A stretch of DNA of 64,000 bases from Tethya wilhelma. Taxonomy: Eukaryota; Porifera; Demospongiae; Tethyida; Tethyidae. Every line of letters begins with the position of its first letter. Position 1 is the stretch's first letter. The stretch lies in assembly GCA_964030475.1 (NCBI GenBank), contig CAXIPT010000004.1, positions 6,628,891-6,692,890 of the forward strand, in the 5' to 3' direction. Below, in pieces: positions 44,236-56,218 of this stretch. The position numbers were made by a program, and so were the translations under genes. Under the pieces are notes generated by a model. It saw only the letters and a program-made list of their open reading frames with translations, searched no databases and was not told the DNA's origin.

Positions 44236-44640
44236 TAGTAAAAATTTCAAAAAAATAAGTAGTGTAGGAATGGGCAGTGCTATCAAAAGTAATGAAACAA
44301 GTATTGTCTCAATTTCGGCACATGACTACTTCATTTTCTTATTGATTTGCCACGGTCATGCTTTGTATGCCGCATAATTATGTGGAACAATGACTATGAT
44401 ACTGGTTTGGCATAATGATCATGGTTGAATCAGCATGGAATATTTCAATGCCATAGCTTATATGGTAAAGGATTATGAGGAAGGCAAATTGAGGCAACTA
44501 TTATAGATGTGTTTTAATATGAAAAAAAATGATGTAGTCATGTGCCGAAATTGAGACAATACTTGTTTCATTACTTTTGATAGCACTGCCCATTCCTACT
44601 TATTTTTTTGAAATTTTTACTACTTGTTTGTTCACTTTTT
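44236..44640. mobile_element. Element C foldback copy
   Basis: Both arms are well conserved: AGTAGTAAAAATTTCAAAAA, then AGTGTAGGAATGGGCAGTGC on the left, and GCACTGCCCATTCCTACTT on the right. The loop holds AT-rich sequence only. Confidence 0.9.
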
Positions 44641-45997
44641 GCACCACTAAAGTGGTTGTTCCGATTATAGAAGACTTGTTTTGTTGTGAATAATCGAGCT
44701 GTATTCATTAGCAAATAATTGTAATAGTTTTGATTAAAAGTCATTACATTAATTTTTATGTAGGTATGATAGTTAAGAGGTGTGGTGTATGTCAGGCTGA
44801 ATTTGCTGTTGAATGTGAAAGTTGAAGATTGATGCCGAGCGCTATTCAGTTGCATCATGATTATGGAGAACTTGAAAGTACACTGTGATAAAAATTATTG
44901 ATGTTTGATGAAATGGGACTCATAGTTATGTATAATACTTGAAAGTGTGTGATAAACAGGACCTAACCGATTTGCAAGTGTACTGTGGTGAACATGTGTC
45001 TACAACACAAGCTTATCAACATACTGTTGTGTGTATTATACTTTCCTTTGATTGTTGTCAAGTGTTCGTAACAACTATGTAACTAGGACTTTTCACCTCT
45101 CTTGTAAAATAGTATTGATTACTCTGTTGTGCACCCTAATCCCCGTTGCTATGTGTAACTAAGGAATTGACTATTTAAGTAGCTATCTCTCAGTCTATGA
45201 GAGAGTTGTGTTGTGTTCTAAGTTTGACTATTTCAGTCTTGTGGACTTGTACTCTATTGCTGTTATAATTATTGCTAAGAACATTTTACCTAACTGTTAA
45301 CTTGTTGTTGTCAGCCTGCGCTGAGTGAACCTAGATCAGTTGCATGCAACACTATTGAGTCGTGTTACAAAAGCAAGCTTTTTGAACATGTTTGCAGAGA
45401 TCTGACTCCAGTGTAGAGTCGTTCAGTATAAGAATGGGTTAAAATTTCATTCGTACTTGTTACAAAACAACTGCAAGTTTGAATCAAGGTGTAGGGGGGT
45501 AACAGGCTCCTACTTTTCCGAACTGATCGACAAAGCGGAAGCCACACCCACAATTTTGTTTGACCCCACCCCAGACACGCCTAAACTTTTTAAAATGGCT
45601 GCCAGTTAAGCTCCAGTCTGAGGTCGTGCTACACCAGAGTGCTATACGGTGGACTGAAGCTATATTGTAGGTGATTGGAGTCAAAGTTCAAAGTTAATGT
45701 GTTGTAATAATTTTTGGACTGGATGAAATGTGTGAGAATCCTGATCATGAGTGATCATGGCCGCCATGACTGAAGTTCAGAGTGACAGTGGATGAAATGT
45801 GAAACTGGGAACTGTTATATAGTTGATCAAAACATAATTTGAAGGTCGATGAATATATCAAAATTAATGATTCGAAAGGTTATGATATAATCATTCAGGG
45901 ATAATGGCTGATACGTAGGTAGGATGATTGACGGTGAATGATTAAATGAGTGATCATCACTGAGTTTTAACTTGAGCTGTTTTGAGTTGACACTGCA
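44641..45997. other. No gene; possible LTR-like segment
   Basis: The stretch 45150-45367 has a TATTTAA box, a following transcribed-leader-like region and a TGTTACA end, which could be part of a solo LTR, but no second copy was found. The rest is unassigned. Confidence 0.3.
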
Positions 45998-48900
45998 CAT
46001 AGGCGTAGGAACTGGGGGGGCTAGGGGGGCTATGGCCCCCCCAATATTTTACTTAAAATTTATATATTGCAAACTTCGTGAGCCATGCGCAATGGGCCAT
46101 GGGCGCGGCCGGGCGCCCAAGAAAAATATGAGCATATCGCGCATGCATGCACGTGTACTTGTGACGTGCACGTGGTAGATAAACTCAACTGGCTCTAGCT
46201 ATTAAGCTAGACACAGTCAAGTCCCAGTGAGTTGTTAAAGCTTTAAGACCTAGACGTAGTTGTAGTTTAGTTAAAGCCTGAGCTACAGTAACTAGATGTC
46301 AGGTGGTCAAAGAACTCTATTAAGTCTTGGCTTCACAAAAACAACTGATGGTGGCAGTACAAGTAGCCACGGTGCCCCAGCTGTCGCCGAGGAAGCGGGC
46401 CGCCACGATGATGATACTGAAGAGCAAGAATTTGAAGGCACCGTGGAAGAGTGTTCCAGTGAATGTTGTGTGCCAGACCGAGAGAGACCCAATCAACCAA
46501 CATCTAGTAAAATATTGGCATTAACAAAGCGAATCCAATCAAATCAGGCACGATATGTACAGTCCAATTGGTTTCATCAGCATCCCTGGCTGACACTATG
46601 TGAGACTAGAAAGAAACTCCTTTGTTTCGACTGCTCAATGGCTGAGAGAAGAAAGTTGGTTACCCTTAGCACTAAGGCCGAATATGCCTTTCAAAGGTTG
46701 GCTTCAATAACTGGAAAAAAGCACCACAAAAGTTTTGTTCAACATGAAACTTGCCAAGCTCACTTGGAAGCTTGTATGAAATTACACAGCAAAGAAGATG
46801 TAGGTGCAATGTTGAGTACGGCTCGTAAGAAGGAAAGAGAGATGAGGGTACAACTTTTGCTAAAACAGTTATCATCTCTTAAGTATTTGTTGCGTCAAGG
46901 ACTAGCAATCAGAGGACACAGCGATCAAGAAGGAAACTTACAACAGCTTTTAAAATTACGCTGTGAAGATGACTGTAACCTAAAGCAATGGCTGGCGGAA
47001 GGAAAATATCTTTCTCCAGTAATTGTTAATGAACAAATTAAACTGATGGCAGACCATCTGCTTCGTGATCTTTTATCTGAAATTAGACGTGCTTCATGGT
47101 TCACCCTTATTGCAGATGAAGCAACCGATGTGAACTACAAGGAACAAATGTGTGTTGTGATTAGATGGGTGGATGAAGCCTATGAAATCTATGAAGATCC
47201 AATTGGCCTTGTACAAGTACCTAAAACAGATGCCAATACATTGACTACTGCTTTAAAAGATGTACTTGTTCGCTGTATTCTACCTCTGAGTCAGTGCAGG
47301 GGTCAAGCATACGATGGTGCTGCAACCATGTCAGGCCATCTTCGTGGGGTTGCTACACAAATCAAGAAAGATCAACCTGCTGCACTCCACGTACATTGTC
47401 TAGCACACTGCTTAAATTTGTGTTTGCAAGATGCTGCTCGGATCTATACACATGTTCGAGATTCTCTGGAGCTAATCATGGAGTTAGTTAAGTTTTCTCC
47501 AAAGCGATCCACCCTGTTTCAGGCGTTGAAGAAGCAAATGACACCTGACACAAATGACTTGCGTCCACTATGTCCTACAAGGTGGACAGTTTGAACAGGG
47601 GCTATTGGAGCAGTTCTTTCCAATTACAGCACACTATGCACAGCCCTAGAAGAGGTTAACAGTACAGGTCGTGATGAATATGCCATGAAGGCTGGTGGTA
47701 TTTTAAGAATGATGGAAAAGTTTGCCACATTTTTTGGTCTCAAACTTTGTTTAATGGTATTTAGTAGTACTGAACAACTCTCTTGCACTTTACAAGGCAA
47801 AGATACTACAATCCAAGAAGCAAAAGGAGCTGCTACCCTAGCAGAATCTCACCTTAGGAAGCAGAGAAGTGAAGATTACTTCGATAGATTCTATGAGTCA
47901 GTTGTAAGAGAAGCACAAGAACTAACCGAAGAACCAGTCTTACCAAGGAAACGGAAAGTCCCGAGGTGATCAGTTGAGGAAGCAGACTGTTACCACCATG
48001 AAACTCCAAAAGATTACTTCAGACAGAAATATTTTGAAGTGTTGGATGTGGTGTGTAATGAGATATCGAGACGATTTGATCAAAAGGACATTGCTTTAGT
48101 TGTAAGCATTGAGCAAATGTTACTCTCAGCTGGAAATGGACAGGAATTTGTCATACCTGATGATATTAGGAAGTTGTATAAGGAAGATTTGAATATGGTC
48201 AGACTTACTACTCAATTACGAATGCTTCCAGAAATTGTACGAAGTTATGGTGAGTCAACAGGAATAACAGTGAAGAAGGTTACCAATGTTCGTATTGTTT
48301 GCCAAGCAATGAGTGAAGTTTCTGGTGCTAAGGCATTGTTTTCTGAGTTACACAAGTTGTTACGATTATTTCTGACAATTCCGGTGACCACAGCAACTTC
48401 TGAAAGAACTTTTTCAACCATGAGAAGGCTGAAAACATATCTTAGATCATCAATGACACAAGAAAGACTTAATCATATTCTGTTGCTTCATTGTCACAAA
48501 TCAAAAACGGACAAGATTGATGTACGCCAGATTGCCAGTAGTTAAGCCTCGGCACGTGCAAAGCACGTGCAGAGGATTATGGTAGTCGTTTTGTGTGTGT
48601 GTCTGTCTGTTACTAGATTATCTGAAGAATGGCAGCTCTATCATCCAAACAGAAGGTACTTACGTTCATGAATCAAAATTATCTAAAAATTTGTTGTGTA
48701 GAATCTTGCAAAATGGTGTAGTTTCCGAGATCAGTGGCTATTGTGCTTCTCTCAGTGAATGTATAGTGTGGATTATCTAGAAATACAGTTGGACTAGACT
48801 ATGCAGACAGAACTGGTTCAGTTGGCTTAGCTGCTTGCACAGCTACTAAAGTAACTCAATTGATTGTAAGTTAAATTTAGTGATAGAAATATGCATCAAT

Positions 48901-49343
48901 TATATATAGCTAGCTGTATCACTCACCACAGTGCACTCAGTTGTCATGGCTCATGGCTGGCCAGACTCTTGCACTCATATGATGCACTAGCTCTTTTACA
49001 ATGTGTGTACAAATGTGCTAGCATAGATAATATACCCGGGGCTAGCTATAGTTGAGTGTGCCGAGGCTTGTGCACCTTGGTGCCTTCATTTTGTTAGTGT
49101 AAATGGGAGAAGAGAACAATATTTTGGACGATTATCATCATGATTTTTAACTTTTTTTTAATAACAATCCATACAGTAATTAAGTGATCAGTTGTTGATT
49201 CAGTTCTATAACCCCAAAATTCCTCAGATCAGAGCATCCAAACCTTTCTGGGGGGAGGGCATGTCCCCAGACCCCCCCTAGATGGGTGCTGCTGGAGACA
49301 ACACTATAGCCCCCCCAACCTGAAATAGCTTCCTACGCCTATG
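45998..49343 (+). mobile_element. Second hAT transposon
   Basis: Both termini carry the inverted repeat CATAGGCGTAGGAA followed closely by GGGGGGGCTA on each side. The interior holds a broken hAT transposase. The 8 bases flanking each end (ACACTGCA and AGATGCAT) are not alike, so the target duplication is lost or the ends come from a rearranged locus. The right end abuts a DIRS-like RNase H. The element is 3.35 kb. Confidence 0.8.
46296..48545 (+). pseudogene. hAT transposase with TTF-type finger, inactivated
   Basis: One reading frame runs from ATG 46296 to 48545 and is broken only by TGA at 47592-47594 and at 47967-47969. It begins with an acidic leader, then a TTF-type Cys-rich finger (LTLCETRKKLLCFDC). 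Next come hAT catalytic-core motifs: FTLIADEATDVNYKEQM, QAYDGAATMSG, HCLAHCLNLCLQ and LCPTRWTV. It ends in the dimerisation block (TTATSERTFSTMRRLKTYLR). This is the animal group of hAT transposases related to MYM-type zinc finger proteins. Both stops fall where an Arg codon CGA is expected, which fits CpG decay. Confidence 0.92.
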
Positions 49344-50665
49344 AGATGCATCACATCCTGATTGTGAGAGGAGCCACTGTTAATTGCACTCACAGCCGCT
49401 ACGTTGTCACACCAAACTTGGACCTTATTACCTGACGAAGCTCTCTCCCCCAGATCGCTGCTGCTATCACGATGGGAACTAGCTCCTTGGCCGAGATATG
49501 AGCTTCCAGATATGAAGGTGACCACTGCAGCTTAAATTAGCTGTTGCCACTGAAGGCTCCACATCCCCAATTCCCTGAAGCATCGGATGTGACCTCTATT
49601 GATGGAGGGATAACACCTGCCAGTCTCAGCCACTTCAGGAGGAGCAGAACTGAAACAACCACTCTATATCAGAGTGAGCCTCCCTGCTAAGGCAAACGAA
49701 GTGGTCTAGTTGTTTTGGGATAGTTGAGAGGTCTATTAGGCGACGGATAAATGAACGCCCCCGCCCGGACTGCCTTTGAAGCATGAGCAAGGAAGCCAAT
49801 GAGGGACAGCAGTTCCAAGCCTTTCTCTGTCTCCACTTTGCTAATCCATCAATCAGACCTATGAGCTTTTCTTTAGGAAGTCCTAACTCCAGTGACAATG
49901 ATTCCAATTAACTCAAAGCCCATGAAGGTAATACAAGTAGCCGGACCTTCATCCTTTTGTGGCTCGTAAGGAAGGCCGACTTCGTCGCAAGTCTCATGCA
50001 TAATCTCCGTGTTTCTCTTACATTCTTTAGAGCCAGGGGCCCCAGCTGTAATGAAATCGTCAATGTAATTATTGTCAGCATATGTTACTCCCTTACGTTT
50101 CATTATCCACAACAGTGCACTTGCCACCACTGAGAAAAATTAATGGAACAGACCTCAGCCCAAAAGGCAGAGCTGTATCGACATACACTTTATCCTCCCA
50201 AAGCATGCCTAAGAGGTATCTGTCTTCTGGGTGCACTCGTATGTTTCTGTATGCCTGCTTAATGTCCATCTTAGCTATCAGGGCTCCTCGGCCCAGCTGC
50301 AGGATCCTATTGGCAATGTCATCCACGGAGGTGTATGTAACACTTGATAACTCTTTGGTGATTCCCTCATTGATGCTGGCACCCTCCAGTGCTGACAAGT
50401 TGACAATTAATCTCCATTTGTTGAAGCGATTCTTCTTGGGGATTACGCCAAATGGGCTTATGTGAATCCCCAGCTTCTGTGCCTCCTCCCTTGGTCCAAT
50501 GCAAATGAAGCGCCCTTCCTCCGTCTCCTTGGCCACATAACTGGACACCACTTCGGGATGTTTGCTCGCTGATAGCAGATTTTGAGTCTTTTGTCTCAGA
50601 GAGCACAAGTCAGCATCGAAGCCAACTCTGAAGTCTTCAGTGATGCCTTGGAGAATTGTCTGCAA
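49344..50665 (-). pseudogene. DIRS-like element 2: RT and RNase H
   Basis: Minus-strand frames in order give reverse transcriptase (50093-50665) with HISPFGVIPKKN, LIAKMDIKQAYRNIRVHPED and LPFGLRS. The catalytic block YIDDF lies in the next frame (49873-50130), then a connection region (49635-49907). Last is RNase H (up to 49525) with VQVWCDNVAAVSAINSGSS and QDVMHL. LPFGLR and the RNase H style are typical of DIRS-like rather than LTR elements. Frameshifts near 50140, 49900 and 49560 inactivate it. It is cut at 49344 by the hAT end, so the recombinase is missing. Confidence 0.85.
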
Positions 50666-51235
50666 ACTCGTGCACTGGGTGGTGTTGCAAATGGGTATAC
50701 CAGCGAGCGACTCTTAATGGAGAATGAACTGCTTTCAGGCACTGAGGGACTGCTGTCTGTCTCCGCTCTTTCATAGCTCGTAGTTGCCCACTGAAACAGC
50801 TGGCCGACATGGGACAAGAACCGAGAGCTGAATACAAACAGGGAGAGGGGCAAGAAGTGAGTGCATGAGTGCGAGACAGACAGAGAGAGAGAGATGCTTG
50901 CCTGCCTCGCTCTCGATTAATGATGCCGCGTGCAGGATGGACCGCCAATTGGCCAAGTGTATGTACGTATATAATATACGTACATAAATATACGAGCCTT
51001 ATGGACTAGCGACCCTTACCCATTTGACCTTGTGGATCTATTATTCACTTTCCATCACTCGACACTCTTTCCAGGTTCACCTAAACATAAAATAATTACA
51101 GCAAGAATACCCTATACAGTGGGTGCTTGCTGAGCCTAGAATAACAAATTAGCATGAGCAGACCAACAACAGTTGAATGCCTTGATAACCTAATTGGCTG
51201 TAAACATAATTATATGGTGAATCGCGCAACAGAGA
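50666..51235 (-). other. DIRS-like element 2, gag to RT linker
   Basis: Minus frames at 50596-50950 are Ser-rich and could be the N-terminal part of the reverse transcriptase ORF, but frames switch often. A short palindrome of TATATACGTACATA type lies near 50965-50990. Confidence 0.4.
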
Positions 51236-52110
51236 TCAGCAGATAAATGAGCAAGTTACTGGTGCTCCGACTGTGCCACCTGCTGCTTTGCTGCACTTTG
51301 AAATGGGATGTGGTTCCTTGCACCTGCTGCAGACATGCTGAAAGCGACACTCCTTGCCAAACTTGCAATCTCCGTTGAACCTATTGTACTTCTTGCAAAT
51401 CTCATCCTCGTTTCGAGAGGGGGCTGTTGCCGACCAAGGTCTCTTCCTTGGACGAAATGGGCACCTGCTAGACGAGTGGTCCAGTGAGTGGCATCTGTTG
51501 CACCAGTTCTTTGCCTACATTGTTTGGTTTGTGAAGCACTGCGTATAGATACTTGGATCTGCCTTCGCCTATGACATCAGGGGGTTTCCAGCTGCCTCCT
51601 GCCTGAAATTCTGGTCATACACTACCCACAAGGGCCACCTGAGCTTTGCGCTGACTTTTGCAACGAGAGAATGGTACACCATCAGCTCCAGTAGCCTTTC
51701 CTGCTTTTGAGGGGCCAGAACTGCTACATACAATGCGAAGCATTGGTTCCATGTGGCCAGGTCAGGGATCAATCTCTTGGACTGCAACAGATCTGCAGCC
51801 TGCACCACGATTACCTGGCCCTCCATCGCCTGACTCAGGGATCGGCTCTTCCCTTTGGCTGGGGGCAGCTCTGTAAAGTCCACAAATGCCTCCGAGTGGA
51901 TTCTGTCCACTATTCTTCTACACAGCGCTGGAAGCCCAGGGCCTATTGTCATCAATTGTAGACTGGGGCTCCGGCTGCTAGCTGCCTCTAACCCTCCAAT
52001 CACCCTGGGGGTGGCCAGATCGTTAATGGGAGGGATCTTATCATCCGTGTCGAATGACTTTATACCAGCATCAGCCAGCTCCCTGTGAGAGGGTAGTTTG
52101 CCCAAGTCAC
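51236..52110 (-). pseudogene. DIRS-like element 2: gag exon 2
   Basis: It begins in phase 1 after a TTGCAG acceptor at 52110. It encodes the gag core (KSFDTDDKIPPINDLATPR, SLQLMTIGPGLPALCRR, VVQAADLLQSKRLIPDLATW), then a zinc knuckle of form C-x2-C-x4-H-x4-C (CNRCHSLDHSSSRC). A CCCH finger follows (C-x9-C-x5-C-x3-H, around CKFGKECRFQH) and a third Cys pair to a stop at 51236. In-frame TAG codons near 51571 and 51521 separate core from fingers. A CCCH finger in the gag suggests RNA binding. Confidence 0.8.
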
Positions 52111-52870
52111 CTGCAAGCCAAATCATAGGTAACACATGCTTAGTATTGCTTTTTTTGTTTTATTTCGTTTTGTTTTGCTTTTTACTACCTGCGCCCATTT
52201 GCCTGCTTAATTCAGCATGAAGCTAGATGAGTATGAACATGAATGAGTGTGTGTATGTGAGAGCGGATGTGCTTATGAGATATGTGAAAGGTGTGTGCAA
52301 TGAGAGTGGTGAGGGCGATCAGCTGGACCGTTTGCCCCAATATCGGTGCTCTTTGTGTTCAACCTGCCCTGCATTGCTAGCTCATTGTGCCTGCCTTGCT
52401 TGTGGCGGGGCCAACAGCCCGGCCTCTCCCAATCATATCANGTTAATGGGAGGGATCTTATCATCTGTGTCGAATGACTTTATACCAGCATCGGCCAGCT
52501 CCCTGTGAGAGGGTAGTTTGCCCAAGTCACCTGCAAGCCAAATGATAGGTAACACATGCTTAATATAGCTTTTTTGTTTCATTTTGTTTTGTTTTGCGTT
52601 TTACTGCCTGCGCCCATTTGCCTGTTTACTTCAGCATGTAGCTAGATGAGTATGGACATGAATGAATGTGTGTATGTGAGAGTGGATGTGCTTATGAGAT
52701 ATGTGAAAGGTGTGTGCAATGAGAGTGGTGAGGGTAATCAGCTGGACCGTTTGCCCGAATATTGGTGCTCTTTGTGTTCAACCTGCCCTGCTTTGCCAGC
52801 TCATTGTGCCTGCCTTGCTTGTGGCTGGGCCAACAGCCCCCTTTTTCGGCCTCTCCCAATCATATCACAC
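52021..52870 (-). repeat. Tandem 420-bp duplication with an n at the joint
   Basis: Sequence 52024-52440 is repeated at 52442-52870 with a few percent difference. Both copies hold the start of gag exon 2, its acceptor and part of the intron. The single n at 52441 lies exactly at the junction, so this may be two haplotypes left side by side by the assembler. Confidence 0.88.
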
Positions 52871-52957
52871 TCTTGTTAGAGTGGAGGGGGACTCGCCAGG
52901 CCGCTAGCTTGTGGGCCACCGTGAAACAAATTGTTACCATGAATTGCCTTTACTTAC

Positions 52958-53092
52958 CCTTGGGGAGTTCGCTAGTTGGCGGAGACACGACCATCCCCTT
53001 TGCTGCTCCCTTGCCCTTCTCCGTTCCTTTAACATGTTGGTCCAGCTTGGTCGCCACCCCTTGGATGATGGTGCTTGGTTCAGCTGCCAGCT
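52958..53092 (-). pseudogene. DIRS-like element 2: gag exon 1, truncated
   Basis: Homologous to 38536-38672. The donor (AAGG before GTAAGTAAA) is kept, and the peptide GVATKLDQHVKRT precedes a TSEPPKG-like end. A 9-base deletion lies near 53070, and homology stops at 53092 before the start codon. Confidence 0.8.
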
Positions 53093-53119
53093 ACCTGAGC
53101 TCTTATGTTAACTCCGTTT

Positions 53120-53700
53120 AATGGCTCCATGAAGATTTCGAGTATATAAAACAAAAAACCACATTAGACAAGTTATCTGAATAAATACAAAGCCAGTTTA
53201 GTCGTCTCAAATAGTGTTTTGCCTTGTTAAAGTGCTCTACTGGTTATTTTTACCTTACCTTAGGTAATAATCAATTTAATATCTCCCCATCCCACAAGGA
53301 CGACACTCACACAACATGAAGCCATATAGTAAAGGAAGTATACTCTAACAAAAATAAAATTTTAACAATCTTTTTTAGAATCACAAATTTTTAATTAAAC
53401 GATGGTAGCGGTTAATATTAATTAATTCAAATAATTTAATCAAGCATATCACTGGAAAGCTCAATTCGTATGCTTTCAAAATATTTCAGTCCCCCATTTC
53501 AAAACTGAAGTGTATATTTGAGCTACAAAGTAAGCAGATTAGTCAAAAATGTGCAAAAATTAGACACTTGTAACAGAGAAGCCATATATACAAGTTTGAG
53601 GGCTATAATTCTACCTCAGTAAATCAGTTAAGGTAAGGTACCTGTTCACCAAGTTTCGGCAAAATTCATGATGGTCATGCAATTTGTGTGTTGATTTGAC
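53120..53700 (-). repeat. Repeat E, copy 3
   Basis: The longest copy of repeat E. It contains the inverse of the ATG frame seen at 31110-31184 (here with a deletion), the donor-like ACCTAAGGTAAGG, and ends with TAAGGTAAGGTACCTGTTC. It extends 150 bases beyond copy 2 in the middle. Confidence 0.82.
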
Positions 53701-53854
53701 ATGGAATGACCCCTAAGTGAGAGAAAAGAGTATGAAATGATGTTAAACATAACATAATTTAGCCATACCATGGCAACCTTGTCACCAGATAGCTGCTATA
53801 AAATAAGTACAACAATGTTAACATAATCCATACTTAATGAAAAATAATAATCTC

Positions 53855-54700
53855 TTAGACATGATGGGGCGCCAAAAGAGTCGTAGAAGGTTTTTTGATC
53901 AGAGAAAAAATGACATCTGGAAGCATCAAGCTAAGTGCTAACTTCAATCACAAACACTCCACCTTCTCCACCTCGAATATCTCCTTTTGAATTTCTCCAC
54001 CTCGATCGAACTCCATTTCCACTTCAAACTCTGTCTCCACCTCCAACTCAGTCTCCTCCTCAAACTTCTTCACCTCACCGCATTGTGACTACTTCTTTCA
54101 ACCGGATGACACGAGATTTAGAGACAGCTCCACCCCAAGGATGGACACGATTATGCAATGAGAATAGCATACAGCTGTGCATGATGAAAACATCTCCTAT
54201 GTCCCCACCATCTGTTGAAAAATGCAAACAGTCAATGATGACATGAGCTGGGGAAGATTACTCACAAGAGGTCTGTGCAAGCTATCAAGTCCCCTATCAG
54301 AGAGCATTCATGGAACTTCAACCTTGCAAGGGATCATGAAAAGAGTGACGAGCGCTTCTATTAATTTGCCCAGGAAATCCTGATCCTGAGTTTGTTGGGC
54401 TTATTGAGAAACGAGGTGGATCCATGTGTAACCCTGATGGACAAGTTGTGGGCCTGCTTGATTCATTCGGTGAAGTCACCAATCATGATGGTTATGTGTA
54501 TGGATGTACACTAAGGAGGTGTGACTGTGAGATACTAGTGAAACCAGATGGACACACATCATCTACCGTGGTAACTCACAGAAGATGCAAAGCATGTGTT
54601 AAGTACCGGAACACCCATAGAGGAGGCAGCAATGAAAATCCTACAGTCCAGCAATTTAGGCAAAATGCACTGATCCTCATGCAACAGCAGCAAGTGTGAT
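53855..54700 (+). pseudogene. Decayed member of unknown Cys-containing family
   Basis: Several plus frames, each coding-like, follow in order: a basic start (RQKSRRRFFDQRK), a Pro- and Ser-rich linker, GWTRLCNENSIQLCMMK, VNDDMSWGRLLTRGLCKLSS in a second frame, and CPGNPDPEF, then LLDSFGEV and HRRCKACVKYRN in a third. I know this order from large uncharacterised proteins of cnidarians, sponges and other invertebrates, but no function is established. Frameshifts near 54235 and 54365 indicate a pseudogene or missed introns. Confidence 0.5.
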
Positions 54701-55074
54701 GTGACCTGAAGACGATGAACGTAGAACCTGCAGAAGTTGAGACATCTCTACAAAATAATTGCTTCAACTTTTACCCAAACGACCAAGAATTCAGTTACAT
54801 GCCACCTAAAAACTGATACATAACAAATTCTGAAACTATTATCATCATGAGATAAGTGGTTAATCTTCACTGTGTACTTAAGGTCTGGGTCAGCTGCTGA
54901 GTACAGTTTTAACCTCATTAATATTCAAAGCTGCAATATCTTCCTAATAAATTGGAATTTTTTCTTGAAACTGAATGACCAAATTACTTGGTCAAATGTT
55001 AATCAATTGGCATTAAATTCAGGTCATGTGATCTTTTCGGCTTTCATAAATTAGCAAATCATGAATAATTAATT
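54701..55074. other. No recognised gene
   Basis: AT-rich sequence. The TAATTAATT at 55066-55074 is the left direct repeat of the next small element. Confidence 0.5.
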
Positions 55075-55350
55075 CGGTGGTACGGTAAAAGGGTTGCTAT
55101 GGCAACCAAATTTTGTACATAAGATCAGTACATGATAATTAACATAATCCCCCTGGGGGGTGTCTTGAAACATTTTAATTAGAGATATTCAATATTTTCT
55201 ATTAAATGCACACTATCTGAACCTTTTTCTCGGCCATATCTCATGAACGGTACAGTTAAATTTCACCCCCCAGTAATATATTGTAGTTCATGATGTTACG
55301 AACCTGTTGTCAAGTTTTGGTTGCCATAGCAACAGGTTTAGCGTACCGCC
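55075..55350. mobile_element. Small element with 33-bp inverted ends
   Basis: The left end CGGTGGTACGGTAAAAGGG continues to GTTGCTATGGCAACC. The right end read inward is GGCGGTACGCTAAACC, then GTTGCTATGGCAACC. It is flanked by the 9-bp direct repeat TAATTAATT on both sides. A 9-bp duplication suggests a MULE-type transposase as mover. It has no ORF. Confidence 0.78.
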
Positions 55351-56004
55351 TAATTAATTATTTATGTTCTAGGAGTTGTGTTGAAATTTTAATTTTTTCC
55401 ATAAATATTAATCATCTGATTATACAAATTTGGGAACATGTAATAGAAAGCTTATATTTTATGAGGATATAAAGATCTTCATCTTAGATAGCTAGGAGCA
55501 TATCTTGTCAATTCTATTTTTATTTAGCACAATTTTGCTTATTTTGCCCAAAGACCCAGGCCTTAAGTGCGCAGTGTTGTACAATAATTATGCAAATAAT
55601 AGTCAATCATGGCATTGCATCTTTCTCAGTTCCTCTCTTCNTCAGGCACAGTGAGAAAGCCAAAGATGGCTATATTAATGACTCACTAGCCGATAGATTA
55701 CAGGTGCTGGGCTTGTAGCTGTGACTGCCCTCTCATGTACACTTTCTTTGCGTCTCTGTTGCCATGATACCCAGTTTTGTCGTGTTACTGCTGGCATGGG
55801 GGGGCGTGTGCGTGGCACGCGTGGTGCTTAGGGTTTAAACGAGATCTATTTTCTATCGGTTGAACATAGTGAATTAGATGGAAAAGTAGCTCTCATCGTT
55901 AGCTAGAGTGTGCATGCGTCCTGGTGCATGGCGGGAACTAATTGGGTTGCTGCAACATGATTGGCAGCAGCCTGAGTATTTAAGGGGAGTAGCTGCATGT
56001 CGTG
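55351..56004. other. No recognised gene
   Basis: Includes the single n at 55641. GC content rises at 55780-55830 (GGGGGGGCGTGTGCGTGGC). No continuation of the gene found right of gypsy B is visible here. Confidence 0.5.
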
Positions 56005-56218
56005 TGTAACACCTCAGTCTTGGGTGTCAGAAAAGGATATCAGCTTGTGTGATAATTTTATAATTCTACACTCACAAAAGACCAACTCTACTGGTTTGCA
56101 CAAAACATACTACTTATACACAGCTGTATAAGCCATAAAAGTGCCTACATACAAATCATACATCTATTCATCACAACATAGTTTGCTATTTAGTCAGTTC
56201 TTGCTGCGGGGCGTTACA
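56005..56218 (-). repeat. Gypsy B 3' LTR
   Basis: 214 bp. Read on the minus strand it begins TGTAACGCCCCGCAGC and ends GAGGTGTTACA. The pol stop codon lies in its first bases. Confidence 0.95.

Noticed and set aside
45150..45367. Possible solo LTR with TATA-like box
   Set aside because: No second copy, no inverted TG and CA termini at both ends and no target duplication could be found.
51658..53121. Many plus-strand ORFs over the DIRS-like gag
   Set aside because: They are antisense shadows of the gag exons and the duplicated intron; the minus strand shows the zinc fingers and splice sites.
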